A stretch of 39,660 bases of DNA, taken from contig CAYRGA010000005.1 of the NCBI GenBank assembly GCA_964423705.1, positions 1 to 39,660 of the forward strand. The letters are read 5' to 3'. Both the position numbers and the translations under genes were made by a program. This document shows, in pieces, positions 38,991 to 39,660 of the stretch. The notes under the pieces were generated by a model. The model was not told where the DNA came from. It saw nothing but the letters and a program-made list of their open reading frames with translations, and searched no databases. Numbering within the stretch: the stretch's first letter is position 1; every line of letters starts with the position of its first letter. The stretch comes from CAKSIN01 sp964423705. GTDB lineage: Bacteria; Bacillota; Clostridia; UMGS1810.

Positions 38991-39660
38991 GTAAGGATGT
39001 AATAATTGCTTGTGATTTTAATTCAAAGGCTGAGGTTATGAGTTTTTTGGACAAGTTTACAGATGTTAAACCGTATGTGAAAATAGGTATGGAGCTTTTT
39101 TATGCGGAAGGTCCCGATATTGTAAAGGAAATAAAAAAACGCGGTCATAAAATATTTTTGGATTTAAAGCTTTGTGATATACCTAATACCGTAAAAAAAT
39201 CGATGAGGGTTTTAAGCGGACTGGATGTTGATATGGTAAATCTCCACGCATTCGGTACAAAGGCTATGATGGAAGCGGCACTTGAAGGACTTACACGTGA
39301 GGATGGTACACGACCGATGCTCATAGCGGTAACTCAGCTTACATCGACCAGCGAGGAAAGAATGAAGGCGGATTTACTTATAGACAAGCCGCTTGACGAG
39401 GTTGTTATGCATTATGCGCACAATGCGGCTCAGTGCGGTCTTGACGGTGTTGTTTGCTCACCGCTTGAAGCTGCAAAGGTTCATGAAAAATGCGGAAAAG
39501 AATTTTTAACCGTTACACCGGGAATACGTTTTGCCGATTCGGCAGTGGGTGACCAGGTTAGGATTACCACACCGGCAAAGGCAAGAGAAATCGGCTCCGA
39601 TTATATAGTTGTGGGCAGACCGGTAACGCAGGCAGATGACCCGGTAGCGTCATATAAAAG
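38987..39660 (+). CDS. pyrF: Orotidine 5'-phosphate decarboxylase PyrF, cut by the window end
   Basis: Last step of UMP synthesis. The first 224 residues are present of roughly 235 expected. IIACDFNSK opens the barrel, the catalytic loop is LDLKLCDIPNTV (Lys and Asp pairs), and PGIRF and YIVVGRPVTQADDP are the phosphate-binding segments. An AGGAGGGG site precedes the ATG, which overlaps the pyrD stop by 4 bases. The tight overlaps from pyrC to pyrF show one operon; pyrE may follow beyond the window. Confidence 0.96.
   Translation, partial: MSKDVIIACDFNSKAEVMSFLDKFTDVKPYVKIGMELFYAEGPDIVKEIKKRGHKIFLDLKLCDIPNTVKKSMRVLSGLDVDMVNLHAFGTKAMMEAALEGLTREDGTRPMLIAVTQLTSTSEERMKADLLIDKPLDEVVMHYAHNAAQCGLDGVVCSPLEAAKVHEKCGKEFLTVTPGIRFADSAVGDQVRITTPAKAREIGSDYIVVGRPVTQADDPVASYK

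Overview
The window looks like part of a chromosome from an anaerobic, endospore-forming, Gram-positive member of the Clostridia, probably a gut or plant-fibre-associated lineage. This is inferred from an A+T-rich sequence with strong GGAGG ribosome binding sites, a spoVAC-spoVAD-spoVAE operon, the anaerobic class III ribonucleotide reductase NrdD/NrdG, PyrK/PyrD (class 1B), GdpP beside rplI and dnaB, and Firmicutes-style cis-regulatory RNAs. I could not assign a species.

Layout. (1) 1-7383, minus strand: a housekeeping operon in transcription order yybS-like, gdpP (c-di-AMP phosphodiesterase), rplI, dnaB, tilS, hpt, ftsH (cut by the window start). (2) 7513-17765, plus strand: a vegetative promoter, a class I c-di-GMP riboswitch with terminator, then eight close-packed genes: VTC-domain protein, DUF4956 membrane protein, CotH-family kinase, membrane-anchored glycosidase-like protein with a CBM9-like tail, membrane HEAT-repeat protein, processive family 2 glycosyltransferase, DivIVA-like coiled coil, and a membrane EAL phosphodiesterase with a degenerate GGDEF domain. 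It reads as a c-di-GMP-sensing exopolysaccharide operon that also encodes its own c-di-GMP hydrolase. (3) 17791-19308, plus: a manganese (yybP-ykoY) riboswitch of ON-switch architecture in front of an orphan Na+-decarboxylase beta-subunit-like gene and a 37-residue gamma-like membrane peptide.

(4) 19319-22109, minus: thiM-thiE-thiD behind two tandem TPP riboswitches, each with its own terminator. (5) 22255-24375, minus: a GH78-like glycosidase, followed by a gene-free island (24480-24950) of hairpins and dispersed-repeat-like sequence. (6) 25085-27083, plus: a small membrane protein plus spoVAC, spoVAD, spoVAE. (7) 27143-30338, plus: nrdD-nrdG with a promoter overlapped by tandem NrdR boxes and a second, distal pair of NrdR-like boxes. 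(8) 30433-35523: a metallophosphoesterase, an AraC-family regulator divergent from a GH127-like beta-L-arabinofuranosidase, a frameshifted exoA, and a Dabb-family protein. (9) 35691-39660, plus: a tiny Asn/Lys/Gln-rich ORF, then a pyrimidine operon pyrC-pyrK-pyrD-pyrF (cut by the window end) behind an attenuator-like leader that I cannot assign to a known class.

The two most interesting units are the c-di-GMP-controlled VTC/CotH/GT2 operon, because sensing, synthesis and signal destruction sit on one transcript, and the manganese-riboswitch-controlled OadB-like pump, which has no decarboxylase alpha subunit beside it.
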